A program made the translations under genes and the position numbers. This document shows, in pieces, positions 7,669 through 16,282 of a stretch of 34,966 bases of DNA. Source of the DNA: Chloroflexus sp. MS-G (lineage in GTDB: Bacteria > Chloroflexota > Chloroflexia > Chloroflexales > Chloroflexaceae); assembly GCF_000735195.1 (NCBI RefSeq), contig NZ_JPIM01000048.1:1-34966 (forward strand). The letters are read 5' to 3'. Each line of letters starts with the position of its first letter. Positions within the stretch are counted from its first letter, which is position 1. A model generated the notes under the pieces. That model made no database searches, had not been told where the DNA came from, and worked only from the letters and a program-made list of their open reading frames with translations.

Positions 7669-8723
7669 CTTGTTGCAATCAGATCCCAACTCAAAGGTGT
7701 ACCCTTCTCAACATCCCTCACCGCCCGCCGACCCAAAATCTCTGGCAGATATTTCGGCGGTAATCCATACCCCGGCCGAATAGACCGCACATTTTCTTCC
7801 GTAAACAACTCCCCTGCTTTCATATCCTTCACCACAAACAACGACCTTCGGAATACCCTACTTCGAGCCTCCCGTTCGCTCACCCCATAATGCACCTTTC
7901 CCAAAGTCTTCTCTACAGTACGAATCGCCTCAACCATTGCCTTGAACTCATGCGGCTCTAGTGAGAATGCACTATCAGGGCCAGGAATGTCACGAGATAA
8001 TGTGAAATGCTTCTCTACAATGCAAGCACCTAACACCACTGCTGCCACTGGCGCCGCAATACCTAGGGTATGGTCTGAAAGCCCTACTGGAACGCTGAAG
8101 GCATCCGCTAAGTGCGGAATGGTCCTCAAATTCATCTCCTCGGGTGGAGCAGGGTAGGCGCTTGTGCATTTGAGTAGGGCGATTTGAGTTGCTCCGGCAC
8201 AGCGAGCAGCGTGCACTGCTTCTTCTATTTCACCCAACGTCGCCATCCCGGTGGAAATGATTAACGGCTTGCCCGTGCGTGCCATCTTCTCGATGAGAGG
8301 GATATCTACAATCTCAAAAGATGCTACCTTATGAACCGGAACTCCCATCTGTTCCAGGAAGTCCACAGCCGTGGGGTCAAAGGCTGTAGAGAAGAGGTCT
8401 ATCCCGATGTCATCAGCGATTTCTTTCAATTTCGGTTGCCACTCCCAGGGCATATAGGCTTCCTGATACAACTCATATAGCGTCTTCCCCGCCCACAAAC
8501 TGCCCGCCGAGTGGCGAAACAAGGGGGAATCGGAGTTTATAGTGATTGTGTCTGGCGTGTAGGTCTGGAGTTTGATGGCATCCGCCCCGGCTTCTTTTGC
8601 CGCTCGTATAAGGGCAACAGCTTGGTCAAACGACTGGTTATGGTTAGCAGAGAGTTCAGCAACAATGTACGTTGGATGTCCAGGTCCAATTATACCGTCA
8701 TCAATGGCGAAAGCAGATGTCAT
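7665..8723 (-). CDS. pseI: Pseudaminic acid synthase
   Basis: PseI condenses 2,4-diacetamido-2,4,6-trideoxy-L-altrose with phosphoenolpyruvate to give pseudaminic acid. The 352 residues form a NeuB-type TIM barrel (AELSANHN at 22-29, KLQTY at 51-55, KCTSAYPAPPEEMNL near 205) and a C-terminal SAF antifreeze-like domain from about 290. The LWAGKTLYELYQEAY block at 76-90 separates PseI from the sialic and legionaminic acid synthases, so the call is specific. The ATG at 8723 overlaps the HAD gene stop by 4 bp. It lies several genes downstream of pseB, pseC and pseG on the same strand. If the amino sugar is acylated by something other than acetyl, this enzyme must accept that variant. Confidence 0.92.
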   Translation of the reverse strand: MTSAFAIDDGIIGPGHPTYIVAELSANHNQSFDQAVALIRAAKEAGADAIKLQTYTPDTITINSDSPLFRHSAGSLWAGKTLYELYQEAYMPWEWQPKLKEIADDIGIDLFSTAFDPTAVDFLEQMGVPVHKVASFEIVDIPLIEKMARTGKPLIISTGMATLGEIEEAVHAARCAGATQIALLKCTSAYPAPPEEMNLRTIPHLADAFSVPVGLSDHTLGIAAPVAAVVLGACIVEKHFTLSRDIPGPDSAFSLEPHEFKAMVEAIRTVEKTLGKVHYGVSEREARSRVFRRSLFVVKDMKAGELFTEENVRSIRPGYGLPPKYLPEILGRRAVRDVEKGTPLSWDLIATR

Positions 8724-9403
8724 CCTTCTTCCCTCCCGGTGATAACCTGCATGATTTCGGTAAGAGTGCTGATATGGGCATTGGCCTCACAGTCACTTTC
8801 TTCCGGTATGCCATTTCTGCACAGGTGAACGGTGAACATGCCAATAGAATTTGGTCCAGCAAAGTCCTTGGCCGGATCGTTTCCCACATACACAGCCTCG
8901 CCCGGCTGCACACCGAGCATGACCACAGCGCGCTGAAAGGCAGCAGAGCGCGGTTTCCAATACTCCTGACCCAGTTCGTCTGTATAGACCATGATGTCTA
9001 CCAGGTCTTGGAGACCTAAAGCAGCTACCTTACGCTTCTGTACGACGTGCAGTCCATCGGTGATAATGCCAAGCCTAGCGCCGTATTCTCTCAGGGCCTG
9101 AAAAGTTGGCCGCACATCGGGATAGAGGGAGATCTCAGGTAAATGCGATCTATACATATTCACTAGCTCCGCCACGAGTTGGGAGCTATACAGACCATAG
9201 CGTTCCAGCACTTGATCAAAAACCTTACCTCGCCCCTCTGTCGTCAGAACCGCCATCATGGCTGAGAACGCCTCCTGTTTATCCACTCCGAATCTATCGG
9301 CAAGATGCGCAGCCACAGTCCGGAAGCCGCTAGCTACGAAGGTGCTCTCGTCGTAGAGGGTGTCGTCCAGGTCAAATAGCACCGCTTTGATGGAACCGTT
9401 CAC
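8720..9403 (-). CDS. HAD-superfamily hydrolase
   Basis: This 227-residue HAD phosphatase has all four motifs: D11-x-D13-DT (nucleophile and acid/base), T115-D116-G117, K150-P151, and G174-N175-D176 with D180. The cap is a helical insertion between motifs I and II (about 20-100). It probably dephosphorylates a small phosphorylated sugar or intermediate in the pathway; the substrate is unknown. GTG at 9403 is chosen because AGGAG lies 10 nt upstream and the nucleophile motif must be near the N-terminus. It overlaps the end of the ATP-grasp gene by 32 bp. The tight ATP-grasp/HAD pairing suggests that the two act together. Confidence 0.85.
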   Translation of the reverse strand: MNGSIKAVLFDLDDTLYDESTFVASGFRTVAAHLADRFGVDKQEAFSAMMAVLTTEGRGKVFDQVLERYGLYSSQLVAELVNMYRSHLPEISLYPDVRPTFQALREYGARLGIITDGLHVVQKRKVAALGLQDLVDIMVYTDELGQEYWKPRSAAFQRAVVMLGVQPGEAVYVGNDPAKDFAGPNSIGMFTVHLCRNGIPEESDCEANAHISTLTEIMQVITGREEG

Positions 9404-10358
9404 TCTGCTTCAGCTCCTGCTCTCTAAGGAAAAGGTCCTCCGTATAACGGAGCATGTAGTACCTGTCCTCGAACTCGCCAATGCATGGTTTGACTTCTTT
9501 GCCCAGAATCAGGCGTACCAGCATACGTGGTGTAAAGGCTCCAGCAGCGAAGCCCAGGTGGGCGCCGCCTCCGTACCTGGGATTCACCTCTATGAACTTG
9601 ACCCGCCCTTCGTGCCAGAAACATTGGATCGTGTTATGTCCAACAAGGCCCAAGGCCTGGGCCAGCTGTATGGCCTCTTGTATGATATCCCAGTTCTTGC
9701 ATGTCCTCCCGATAAACGATTCGCCCCCAAAGACGGAAAGGCGTTCCCTGGGAACAACCGACAGAACCAGGCCAGAAAAGTCCGCGAACAAATCCACGGT
9801 GTATTCCGGGGCCTCTATGTATTCCTGGATGATCGGGTCCTTTAGGCGTAGTAACAAGTTATCCAATTCCGATGCGGTCTCGACCCGGAAAGCCCACTTG
9901 CTTCCCTTGCCAAACCTCTCTTTTACAAAAACCGGAAACTTGGGGATGCCCCTGGGTATCTCGTATGTTTTAGGAACCAGGAACCCATGCTCAAGACAAA
10001 AGTTAATGAACAAGTGCTTGTCCTGGCAAATCCTGACCACTCCTTGTTCAGGGACCATGATAGTCACGCCTACGTGCTCAAAGGACTCACGAAGCGCCGC
10101 AAAGAAGGGCAACTCCTCATCCCTGGTTGGAATCAGGAGTCGAATATCGTGCTCTTGGCAGATGTTCTGCACGGCGGTCAGAAAATCCTGATCCAGCCCA
10201 GAAGGAACAATGTACCCTTTATCCGCAAAGTACAGGGCAGCAGAACGAGGGTTCGCATCTATGGCGATAACCTGGCCCCCATCCTCCTCTGCCAAAGCTC
10301 GCTGGAAGGCCTTTATCAAGCCTACTTTACGCGAGGCGCTTGTAATCAATACGTTCAT
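9372..10358 (-). CDS. ATP-grasp domain ligase
   Basis: This 328-residue enzyme resembles the carbamoyl-phosphate synthase / PurK branch of the ATP-grasp superfamily. It has an N-terminal Rossmann-like preATP-grasp domain (MNVLITSASRKVGLIKAF), QDKHLF at 112-117, the ATP-binding segment PVFVKERFGKGSKW at 142-155, QEYIEAPEYTVDLF at 178-191 and the metal-binding FIEVNPRYGGG at 255-265. Such enzymes activate a carboxylate as an acyl phosphate and join it to an amine or similar nucleophile. The 4-amino group made by PseC is one possible acceptor, since no PseH is seen. That is inference. Its ATG overlaps the methyltransferase stop by 4 bp. Confidence 0.85.
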   Translation of the reverse strand: MNVLITSASRKVGLIKAFQRALAEEDGGQVIAIDANPRSAALYFADKGYIVPSGLDQDFLTAVQNICQEHDIRLLIPTRDEELPFFAALRESFEHVGVTIMVPEQGVVRICQDKHLFINFCLEHGFLVPKTYEIPRGIPKFPVFVKERFGKGSKWAFRVETASELDNLLLRLKDPIIQEYIEAPEYTVDLFADFSGLVLSVVPRERLSVFGGESFIGRTCKNWDIIQEAIQLAQALGLVGHNTIQCFWHEGRVKFIEVNPRYGGGAHLGFAAGAFTPRMLVRLILGKEVKPCIGEFEDRYYMLRYTEDLFLREQELKQSERFHQSGAI

Positions 10359-11260
10359 AAGTGTTCAGATGATGCAGGCCGCGCAAAAACGAGACAATCC
10401 CTGCCCAGACCGTTCTTAGCAAAGCACCTGTAAAGATTCCTGCGTACTTCCACAGGCAAGGACAATTCAAAAGCCACGCGCTTCTTGTGACACTGGCTGC
10501 CAATCTCTGGATTGCCTACATAGATATCGCCAAAAAGCAGGAACATCTCCATAGGAAAATCGCCGAACATCTCCACTATTTCGAAGTTCAGTTGCTCCAG
10601 AAAACGCACTAGCGATTCGAAGTTAAAGTAGTTGATGTGATCCGGAATAGCAATCCACCATGGTTCCAGACCCAATTTGTCGGCAGCGCACTCTTGTATT
10701 GCTGAGAAGTCGTTAGGAACTCTACAGACTAAGATGCTCTGCTTCTCCATAAGCAAGCGGATTCTTTCGAGAAGGCTTGCAGGATCAAGCACGTGCTCCA
10801 GCACGTTCAGGAATGTGACCGCATCAAATCGCCGCTTCTCCTGATCCAGGCACTGTTCCACAGAGTCATACACCAAGATCCCGAAAGAGCGGGCTATTTC
10901 TGCCGCATCTCTGGATGGTTCAATGCCTACCACATGCCAGCCTCCCTCCTGCATATATCGTCCGAAATAACCAGGACCACAGCCCACATCCAGTAGTAAT
11001 CGTTCCTGCTTGTGGCTCATGTGCTGATCCAGAACATCCCGTATATCTCTCCACATAGTCTTCGACAGCCACAGCAGTTCCAACTGCGCCTCCTCGCCAC
11101 CTTGCATCAGCCGTCGCAATTCAGGCGCACGGCCACCGGCTGCTAACAAATCGTAGTATTGCTCCCTATAGAAACGGTCCAGTTCCTCCGCCGTCGGTAG
11201 AGGATCCAGGCGGCGATAGCCCCATCTTGGATCTACGATAACCTTATACTGGCCTTTCAT
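10355..11260 (-). CDS. SAM-dependent methyltransferase
   Basis: This 301-residue class I methyltransferase has motif I LDVGCGPGYFG at 90-100, the acidic strand-2 motif GIEPS at 112-116 and LNVLEHVLDP at 151-160, the pattern of Methyltransf_11/23 enzymes. About 85 residues precede the catalytic domain and begin with a short segment that may bind the substrate. The start at 11260 is chosen over a frame 36 codons longer because GAGGAGG lies immediately before it and it forms a TAATG junction with the preceding SDR gene. It probably O- or N-methylates the nonulosonic acid or another sugar of the repeat unit. Confidence 0.85.
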   Translation of the reverse strand: MKGQYKVIVDPRWGYRRLDPLPTAEELDRFYREQYYDLLAAGGRAPELRRLMQGGEEAQLELLWLSKTMWRDIRDVLDQHMSHKQERLLLDVGCGPGYFGRYMQEGGWHVVGIEPSRDAAEIARSFGILVYDSVEQCLDQEKRRFDAVTFLNVLEHVLDPASLLERIRLLMEKQSILVCRVPNDFSAIQECAADKLGLEPWWIAIPDHINYFNFESLVRFLEQLNFEIVEMFGDFPMEMFLLFGDIYVGNPEIGSQCHKKRVAFELSLPVEVRRNLYRCFAKNGLGRDCLVFARPASSEHL

Positions 11261-12192
11261 TACTTCCTCCTCTGTCTCTCGTAAGCGATGATCCGTTTGA
11301 TTCCTTCCTCTATGGAGGTGCCTGGTAGCCACCCGGTTACCTGCTGAAACAACGACATATCGGCGCAACTAGCCTCTATTGGATCATCTGATCGGCGGTC
11401 TTGGACTTGGAGATTATCCAGTTCGGTTCGGAGTATAGTCACAACGTCATCTATGCTCCGGGCCACGCCTGACCCAAGGTTGATAACCCCCTGGGCTGTT
11501 TCTGATTCAGCTAGCCGCATGAGGCCCTGTGCTACATCATCCGCAAAGATGAAATCAAAGCGATTCTGCCTCCCCCACACCTCAATCGGTTCCTTTTGCA
11601 GGCCAGCACGAACCCAGCGCGAGATAACATCCCGAGAACCGCGACCATACACCCGGAAGATCCGCGCCAATACAATCCGGAATTTCCCCTCTGTCTTCCA
11701 CAGAAAATCTAACTCCCTTTCCGTGAAGTATTTGGCCAAACCCACCAGATTTCGCGGCGCAATAGGATCGGTCTCCGTGAGGCAGTGAGGTTCAAGGACA
11801 TTCAAATAGAGCTTCGGGTCATAGATCAGATAACTCGATGCAAAGATAAAGACCTTAAGCGATGGGCTTGGCGCTAATGCCCTCAAAAGCAGGTGAGACA
11901 ATAGGACATTGTTGTCAAAACTTGTCATCCAGTAGCCTGGGGCTTCCTCAGTCCGCTCAAATGCTGCTGCCAAATGGAAAACGACCTCCGGATCAAAGGC
12001 GCAAACATCTGGTGGAACTCCTCGGGCGAGGTTAGCTTGAATGTATTCTACCCCGAAGACCCCCAACGCATCGCCAGAAGCGATGTCTACGCATAGCACC
12101 CTAGCCCCTTGAGAGATCAGGTCCCTAACGAGCACTCTGCCAATGACCCCTGCTGCCCCGGTTACGAGAACCCTTCTACCTGTCCATTCCAT
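11260..12192 (-). CDS. NAD-dependent epimerase/dehydratase family protein lacking the catalytic Tyr
   Basis: This ~310-residue extended short-chain dehydrogenase has the dinucleotide motif TGAAGVIG at 11-18, D36 for adenosine ribose binding (VLCVD) and HLAAAFE at 73-79. The place where YxxxK is expected reads V150-G-L-A-K154, so the catalytic tyrosine is replaced by valine while lysine is kept. The FASSYLIYD segment fits the upstream Ser/Thr strand. It could therefore be a low-activity or repurposed enzyme, or use another acid/base residue. ATG at 12192 has GAGG 9 nt upstream; GTG at 12207, overlapping the pseG stop by 4 bp, is an equally possible start. The sugar nucleotide substrate is unknown. 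Confidence 0.8.
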   Translation of the reverse strand: MEWTGRRVLVTGAAGVIGRVLVRDLISQGARVLCVDIASGDALGVFGVEYIQANLARGVPPDVCAFDPEVVFHLAAAFERTEEAPGYWMTSFDNNVLLSHLLLRALAPSPSLKVFIFASSYLIYDPKLYLNVLEPHCLTETDPIAPRNLVGLAKYFTERELDFLWKTEGKFRIVLARIFRVYGRGSRDVISRWVRAGLQKEPIEVWGRQNRFDFIFADDVAQGLMRLAESETAQGVINLGSGVARSIDDVVTILRTELDNLQVQDRRSDDPIEASCADMSLFQQVTGWLPGTSIEEGIKRIIAYERQRRK

Positions 12193-12203
12193 ATTCTTCG
12201 ACC

Positions 12204-13247
12204 TCACTCTCTCATAGAATTGATTACCCGGTCGGGGCCAAACCCGTCCACCAGAGATCGCCCTGCCCGACTCATGGCCAGACGTTGCTCCTTGCTATGA
12301 GCCAGGCCGGTCAGCACTTCACAAATCCAGCCCGGCCGAACATTGTGATACCCCCCCAGATTTACCGAAATACCAGACTGGGTAGATCGCTGCAGAAGCA
12401 CCTCTTCTTGCTCTGCCCGGCTCAGCCCGATGATCGGCACACCCATGAACGCTAACTCCCATATGACGCTCCCTCCCGCCGACACAGCCACATCGGCCCA
12501 GGCCATCAGTTCGGGCATGTCCGTCACGTTGCTTTCCAGCCGAATGGGAAAACGCGAATCCTGAACAGCGGCTTGTAGTTCTTCATGATTGGGGTTGCTA
12601 CCACCCACCACAACGATTGCCTCCAGGCCATCCATATCCACCTGCTGCAATGCTTGAATCACCTTGAGGGTCACATTGTCGGGGTCGCTGCCCCCCATGG
12701 TGACCAGCACCTTACGCGCCACCTCCGGTATCTCCCGCTCCCAGCCCCGCCATTTGAGAAACTCTCGTCGCAGGAGCACATAACGTGTCCCAAGCAGAAG
12801 CCTTGTGTAGGGTTCTTTACTCTTGTAAAGGCCTTCGTGTGCATGGATATTCTGATTCAAGACCAGATCTGCATAATAGTGTTCTGCATGTCCAATGTCA
12901 TCAATGAACAGAAGATGCAGCCCGTGGTCTTTAATGACTCGCTGGTAGCCAGCACCAAAATGGTATCCATCTACCAAAACCCAATTAGCCCCCACCTGCC
13001 GCGCATGATTTGCCGTCTGGATTGCATCATCAGTGCTTCCCGGCTGGACGGGCAAGTGGACAACTTCCATCCCTTCCGATCGCAAGCGGGCCTCCAGCGC
13101 CGGTGTTTCCATTGCCATCAGGAAAACCACCCGGCCACCGGCATCCTGCCAGGCTTGCGCCAGGGCCAGGCAACGCATAACGTGGCCCGTACCAATCTGG
13201 GCACTGGCATCAGCACGAATAAGCAAAGGCTTCACCCGGGTTCCCAT
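12204..13247 (-). CDS. pseG: UDP-2,4-diacetamido-trideoxy-altropyranose hydrolase
   Basis: PseG removes UDP from the diacetamido altrose nucleotide to release the free sugar for PseI. The 347-residue protein is a GT-B fold hydrolase. Its N-terminal signature is RADASAQIGTGHVMRCLALA at 11-30, with H22 as the likely catalytic base. The C-terminal half carries VTMGGSDPDN and the donor-site pattern ADVAVSAGGSVIWELAFMGVP. Length and motifs are normal for the family. The start codon abuts the cytidylyltransferase stop with no gap. The original PseG substrate carries an N-acetyl group added by PseH, which is not encoded here. Confidence 0.9.
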   Translation of the reverse strand: MGTRVKPLLIRADASAQIGTGHVMRCLALAQAWQDAGGRVVFLMAMETPALEARLRSEGMEVVHLPVQPGSTDDAIQTANHARQVGANWVLVDGYHFGAGYQRVIKDHGLHLLFIDDIGHAEHYYADLVLNQNIHAHEGLYKSKEPYTRLLLGTRYVLLRREFLKWRGWEREIPEVARKVLVTMGGSDPDNVTLKVIQALQQVDMDGLEAIVVVGGSNPNHEELQAAVQDSRFPIRLESNVTDMPELMAWADVAVSAGGSVIWELAFMGVPIIGLSRAEQEEVLLQRSTQSGISVNLGGYHNVRPGWICEVLTGLAHSKEQRLAMSRAGRSLVDGFGPDRVINSMRE

Positions 13248-13976
13248 TCAAATCACTTTTTGCTGTACGTGCCGGTTAATTTCCAGCCACTCCGGGTACT
13301 CTTCCAGCACCTTGAGCACCTGGCGCCAGGAGAAGCGATCATGGTCAAAGTAGTCATATATCTGGCGCACAAAGGTGAGATCTTCGGTCGCATCCACTGT
13401 CCAGCGCATGGCGGAATAGTCCACCTGGCCGAGGACATTATGAATACGAAATCGGTCGGGATTGCGATAGATATAGGGAGTGACATGCTCACGCCAGGCT
13501 GGATTGCTGTCTTCACGCCAGGCCCGCTCCAACACATCTATGCGCATAACTTCGGTATCCAGACCCCGCGGGAATGTACGCCGGGGCCACGTGTTACTGG
13601 CATAATCCACTTCTAGCTGGCGTTCCAGAAACGCTTTCACCACCTGATCTATAACCTCCGGGTCTATCAGGGGGCAATCCGAGGTAATGCGAACGATGAG
13701 ATCGGCCTGATATTCCTTGGCTGCGCGGTAGTAGCGATCAAGAACATCCTCCTCACTCCCGCGAAACCAGGACCAGTCACGGGCCTTACATAATTTGACA
13801 ATCGCATCATCCAGTGCACTCGTCGTCGTTGCTATTACTACTTCCTGGAGGGTTGTCGCCCGGCAGGTACGGTTAACGACGCGTGCTAACATTGGCTCGC
13901 CAGCCAGGTCTTGCAACACTTTTCCTGGCAGCCGGGTGCTGCCCATCCGTGCTTGAATGATTGCAACGATTCTCAT
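13248..13976 (-). CDS. spsF: SpsF-type cytidylyltransferase (probable CMP-nonulosonate synthetase)
   Basis: This 242-residue nucleotidyltransferase begins with the SpsF/NeuA-like signature IIQARMGSTRLPGKVL at 6-21 and has ITSDCPLIDPE near residue 100, which should bind metal and substrate. In this position it most likely transfers CMP to pseudaminic acid, the PseF role. The family is broad, and SpsF members are named from spore-coat glycan loci. The ATG at 13976 lies 28 bp from the end of the aminotransferase gene, one of the larger gaps in this stretch. It is followed at once by pseG, so the activation and hydrolysis steps are encoded side by side. Confidence 0.85.
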   Translation of the reverse strand: MRIVAIIQARMGSTRLPGKVLQDLAGEPMLARVVNRTCRATTLQEVVIATTTSALDDAIVKLCKARDWSWFRGSEEDVLDRYYRAAKEYQADLIVRITSDCPLIDPEVIDQVVKAFLERQLEVDYASNTWPRRTFPRGLDTEVMRIDVLERAWREDSNPAWREHVTPYIYRNPDRFRIHNVLGQVDYSAMRWTVDATEDLTFVRQIYDYFDHDRFSWRQVLKVLEEYPEWLEINRHVQQKVI

Positions 13977-14004
13977 AATCTTTCCTGAAATTTACAGAAT
14001 CCTC

Positions 14005-15237
14005 TCAACCACCGAAATACTTTCGGTCTTGTTCAATGACAAATGATCTTACAACTTTTCGTACAGCCCGGATTACATCTTCAACATCGGCATCCGTCAT
14101 CTGTGGAAAAATAGGGAGCGAGATAATCTGCTCGTAAGCCGCTTCTGCCACAGGACATAGCCCAGGGCCTGTACCGAACTGCTTCCGATAGAAGGGATGT
14201 AGATGCACCGGAATGTAGTGGACATTGACCCCGATCCCTTCGGCCCGCAGAGCAGCAAAGACCTGCCCCCGAGTCACCTGTAGTCTGGTCAAATCAAGCC
14301 GGACCACGTAAAGGTGGTAAGCGTGGGAAACTTCTGCACGAACATCCAATGGACGAACGGCTGGAACCTCAGCGAACGCGGCGTTGTATCTCTGCGCGAT
14401 CTCTTGTCTACGCTTTACCCAAGCAGAGAGTTTTCGCAACTGGCTTGACCCAAGCGCACATTGGATGTCTGTTATACGGTAATTGTAGCCCAAATCCACC
14501 ATCTCGTAAAACCAGGAGCCTTGTTGCTCGCGCTGGCGATGGTCGCTGGTAATACCGTGATTGCGGAAGATACGCATTCGACGAGCGAGGTCGGGATCAT
14601 TGGTAGAAATCATTCCCCCTTCGCCAGTGGTGATATGTTTTACCGGGTGAAAGCTAAAGGTACTTAAATCGGCCAACTGACCGACGGGGCGTCCCTTGTA
14701 ACTGCCACCCAACGAGTGACAGGCATCAGCAATCAACTTTACATGATACCGATCGGCTAGTTTACGGAGGGTATCGTAATCACACGGTTGGCCTGCATAG
14801 TCTACTGCAATGATCGCCTTCGTTTTCGTTGAAATATGCCTTGCAACCTGTTCCGGATCAATAAGCAGTGTGTCAGGATGCACATCAACAAAAATTGGAC
14901 GGCCACCCTGAAAGACAACACTATTAGCTGTGGCAGCGAAGGTTATAGCCGGAACAATAACCTCATCTCCCGGTTTGATGTCGATTGCATACATTGCTGC
15001 GTGCAGGGCCGCAGTACCGCTACTAACCGCTACAGCCTCCAGAGAACCTGTCAATGCTGCAAAAGCCTGCTCAAATTCCGGTATCTTCGGGCCGGTCGTG
15101 AGCCAATCTGAACGAAGGACATCAACAACTGCCGTAATGTCATCATCTTCGATGCATTGACGACCATATGGTAGCAGTTTTTGGCGAACCGGTAATCCAC
15201 CGAAAATCGCAAGAGTCTTAGAATGATTGTCGCTCAC
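14005..15237 (-). CDS. pseC: UDP-4-amino-4,6-dideoxy-AltNAc aminotransferase
   Basis: PseC is a PLP-dependent aminotransferase of the DegT/DnrJ/EryC1 family. It aminates C4 of the keto sugar made by PseB, usually with glutamate as donor. The 410-residue protein has SSGTAAL at 72-78, D171 (IADACHSLGG) to bind the pyridine nitrogen, and the Schiff-base lysine K200 in FSFHPVKHITTGEGG. The sequence GYNYRITDIQCALG further on is typical of sugar aminotransferases. GTG at 15237 has GAAGGAG upstream and overlaps the pseB stop by 4 bp. The pairing with PseB supports the specific assignment over other members of this family. Confidence 0.9.
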   Translation of the reverse strand: MSDNHSKTLAIFGGLPVRQKLLPYGRQCIEDDDITAVVDVLRSDWLTTGPKIPEFEQAFAALTGSLEAVAVSSGTAALHAAMYAIDIKPGDEVIVPAITFAATANSVVFQGGRPIFVDVHPDTLLIDPEQVARHISTKTKAIIAVDYAGQPCDYDTLRKLADRYHVKLIADACHSLGGSYKGRPVGQLADLSTFSFHPVKHITTGEGGMISTNDPDLARRMRIFRNHGITSDHRQREQQGSWFYEMVDLGYNYRITDIQCALGSSQLRKLSAWVKRRQEIAQRYNAAFAEVPAVRPLDVRAEVSHAYHLYVVRLDLTRLQVTRGQVFAALRAEGIGVNVHYIPVHLHPFYRKQFGTGPGLCPVAEAAYEQIISLPIFPQMTDADVEDVIRAVRKVVRSFVIEQDRKYFGG

Positions 15238-16208
15238 ACCATCTCCTTCAAAATACTTTGCAATTCTTCAACCGAGAGCCACCAGGTATTCGTATCACTA
15301 CTGTAACGAAATCCATCCGGTAATGGTTTACCATTCGACCAATTACTATCTTGCCACCATGAGTGGAGGGGCTGAATAACAAAAGCATCTTCCAGCTCTA
15401 GAGTATGACGGGCCTCATCTTCGGAGATTAAGATTTCGTGAATTTTCTCACCTGGTCGGATACCAATATATTTTACCTCGCATGTTGGTGCTACTGCCTT
15501 TACCAAATCCATAATATTCATACTAGGAATCTTAGGTACGAATATCTCTCCACCGTGCATATATTCAATACAGCGGACAACAAATCGTACTCCTTGTTCC
15601 AGAGTGATCCAGAATCGCGTCATTCGTGGATCGGTCACAGTGACTTTTCCATTTTGCCGTTGAGAAAGAAACAGTGGTACAACACTTCCCCGGCTTCCCA
15701 CAACATTACCATATCGTACACAGGAAAACCGTGTTGGTCCAGTACCTCGATAAGAATTTGCCTGTACAAACAGTTTCTCAGCAACCAGTTTTGTAGCACC
15801 GTAAAGATTTACCGGATTAACCGCCTTATCAGTACTGAGGGCAAGTACCTTATGTACACCAGTATCGAGTGCAGCATTAATAATATTCTCTGCACCGTGA
15901 ACATTTGTCTTAATCGCCTCAATAGGGTTGTATTCACACGAGGGTACTTGCTTCAACGCTGCCGCATGAACAACAATATCAACCCCATCCATTGCCCGAC
16001 GTAATCGCTCAACATCTCGAACATCACCGATGAAGAATCGTAAACGGCTATCATTAAATCGCTGTTGCATCTCAAATTGTTTTAATTCATCGCGGCTATA
16101 GATAATCAATTTTCGTGGATGTAATTCGTTTAGTGCAATTTCAGTAAACTTTTTACCGAATGAACCTGTGCCTCCCGTCAAGAGTATGACTTTGTCGTGC
16201 CAGTTCAT
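15234..16208 (-). CDS. pseB: UDP-GlcNAc 4,6-dehydratase (inverting)
   Basis: PseB starts the pathway by converting UDP-GlcNAc to UDP-2-acetamido-2,6-dideoxy-L-arabino-hexos-4-ulose. The 324-residue extended SDR has TGGTGSFG at 11-18, GDVRD at 61-65, AAALKQVPSCEYNP at 82-95, LSTDKAVNPVN at 124-134 and the Y136-GAT-K140 catalytic pair. The LSTDKA segment, in place of SSS, is typical of the FlaA1/PseB group. ATG at 16208 is chosen over an upstream TTG (16286) because AGGAAGGAAG directly precedes it. It lies 74 bp after the TPR protein gene on the same strand. Its base composition is AT-rich relative to pseG and spsF, which hints at a mosaic origin of the cluster. Confidence 0.92.
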   Translation of the reverse strand: MNWHDKVILLTGGTGSFGKKFTEIALNELHPRKLIIYSRDELKQFEMQQRFNDSRLRFFIGDVRDVERLRRAMDGVDIVVHAAALKQVPSCEYNPIEAIKTNVHGAENIINAALDTGVHKVLALSTDKAVNPVNLYGATKLVAEKLFVQANSYRGTGPTRFSCVRYGNVVGSRGSVVPLFLSQRQNGKVTVTDPRMTRFWITLEQGVRFVVRCIEYMHGGEIFVPKIPSMNIMDLVKAVAPTCEVKYIGIRPGEKIHEILISEDEARHTLELEDAFVIQPLHSWWQDSNWSNGKPLPDGFRYSSDTNTWWLSVEELQSILKEMV

Positions 16209-16282
16209 CGAACTTCCTTCCTGATCAATATTATGCCCGAATTCACAACCAACAAGATTGTCTAAGATAAATTTAAGCAACC

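Noticed and set aside
16228..16255. Promoter-like TTGTTG and TAATAT upstream of pseB (minus strand)
   Set aside because: The spacer is 16 bp and the -35 match is poor. The transcript would begin almost on the ribosome-binding site, so it is unconvincing.
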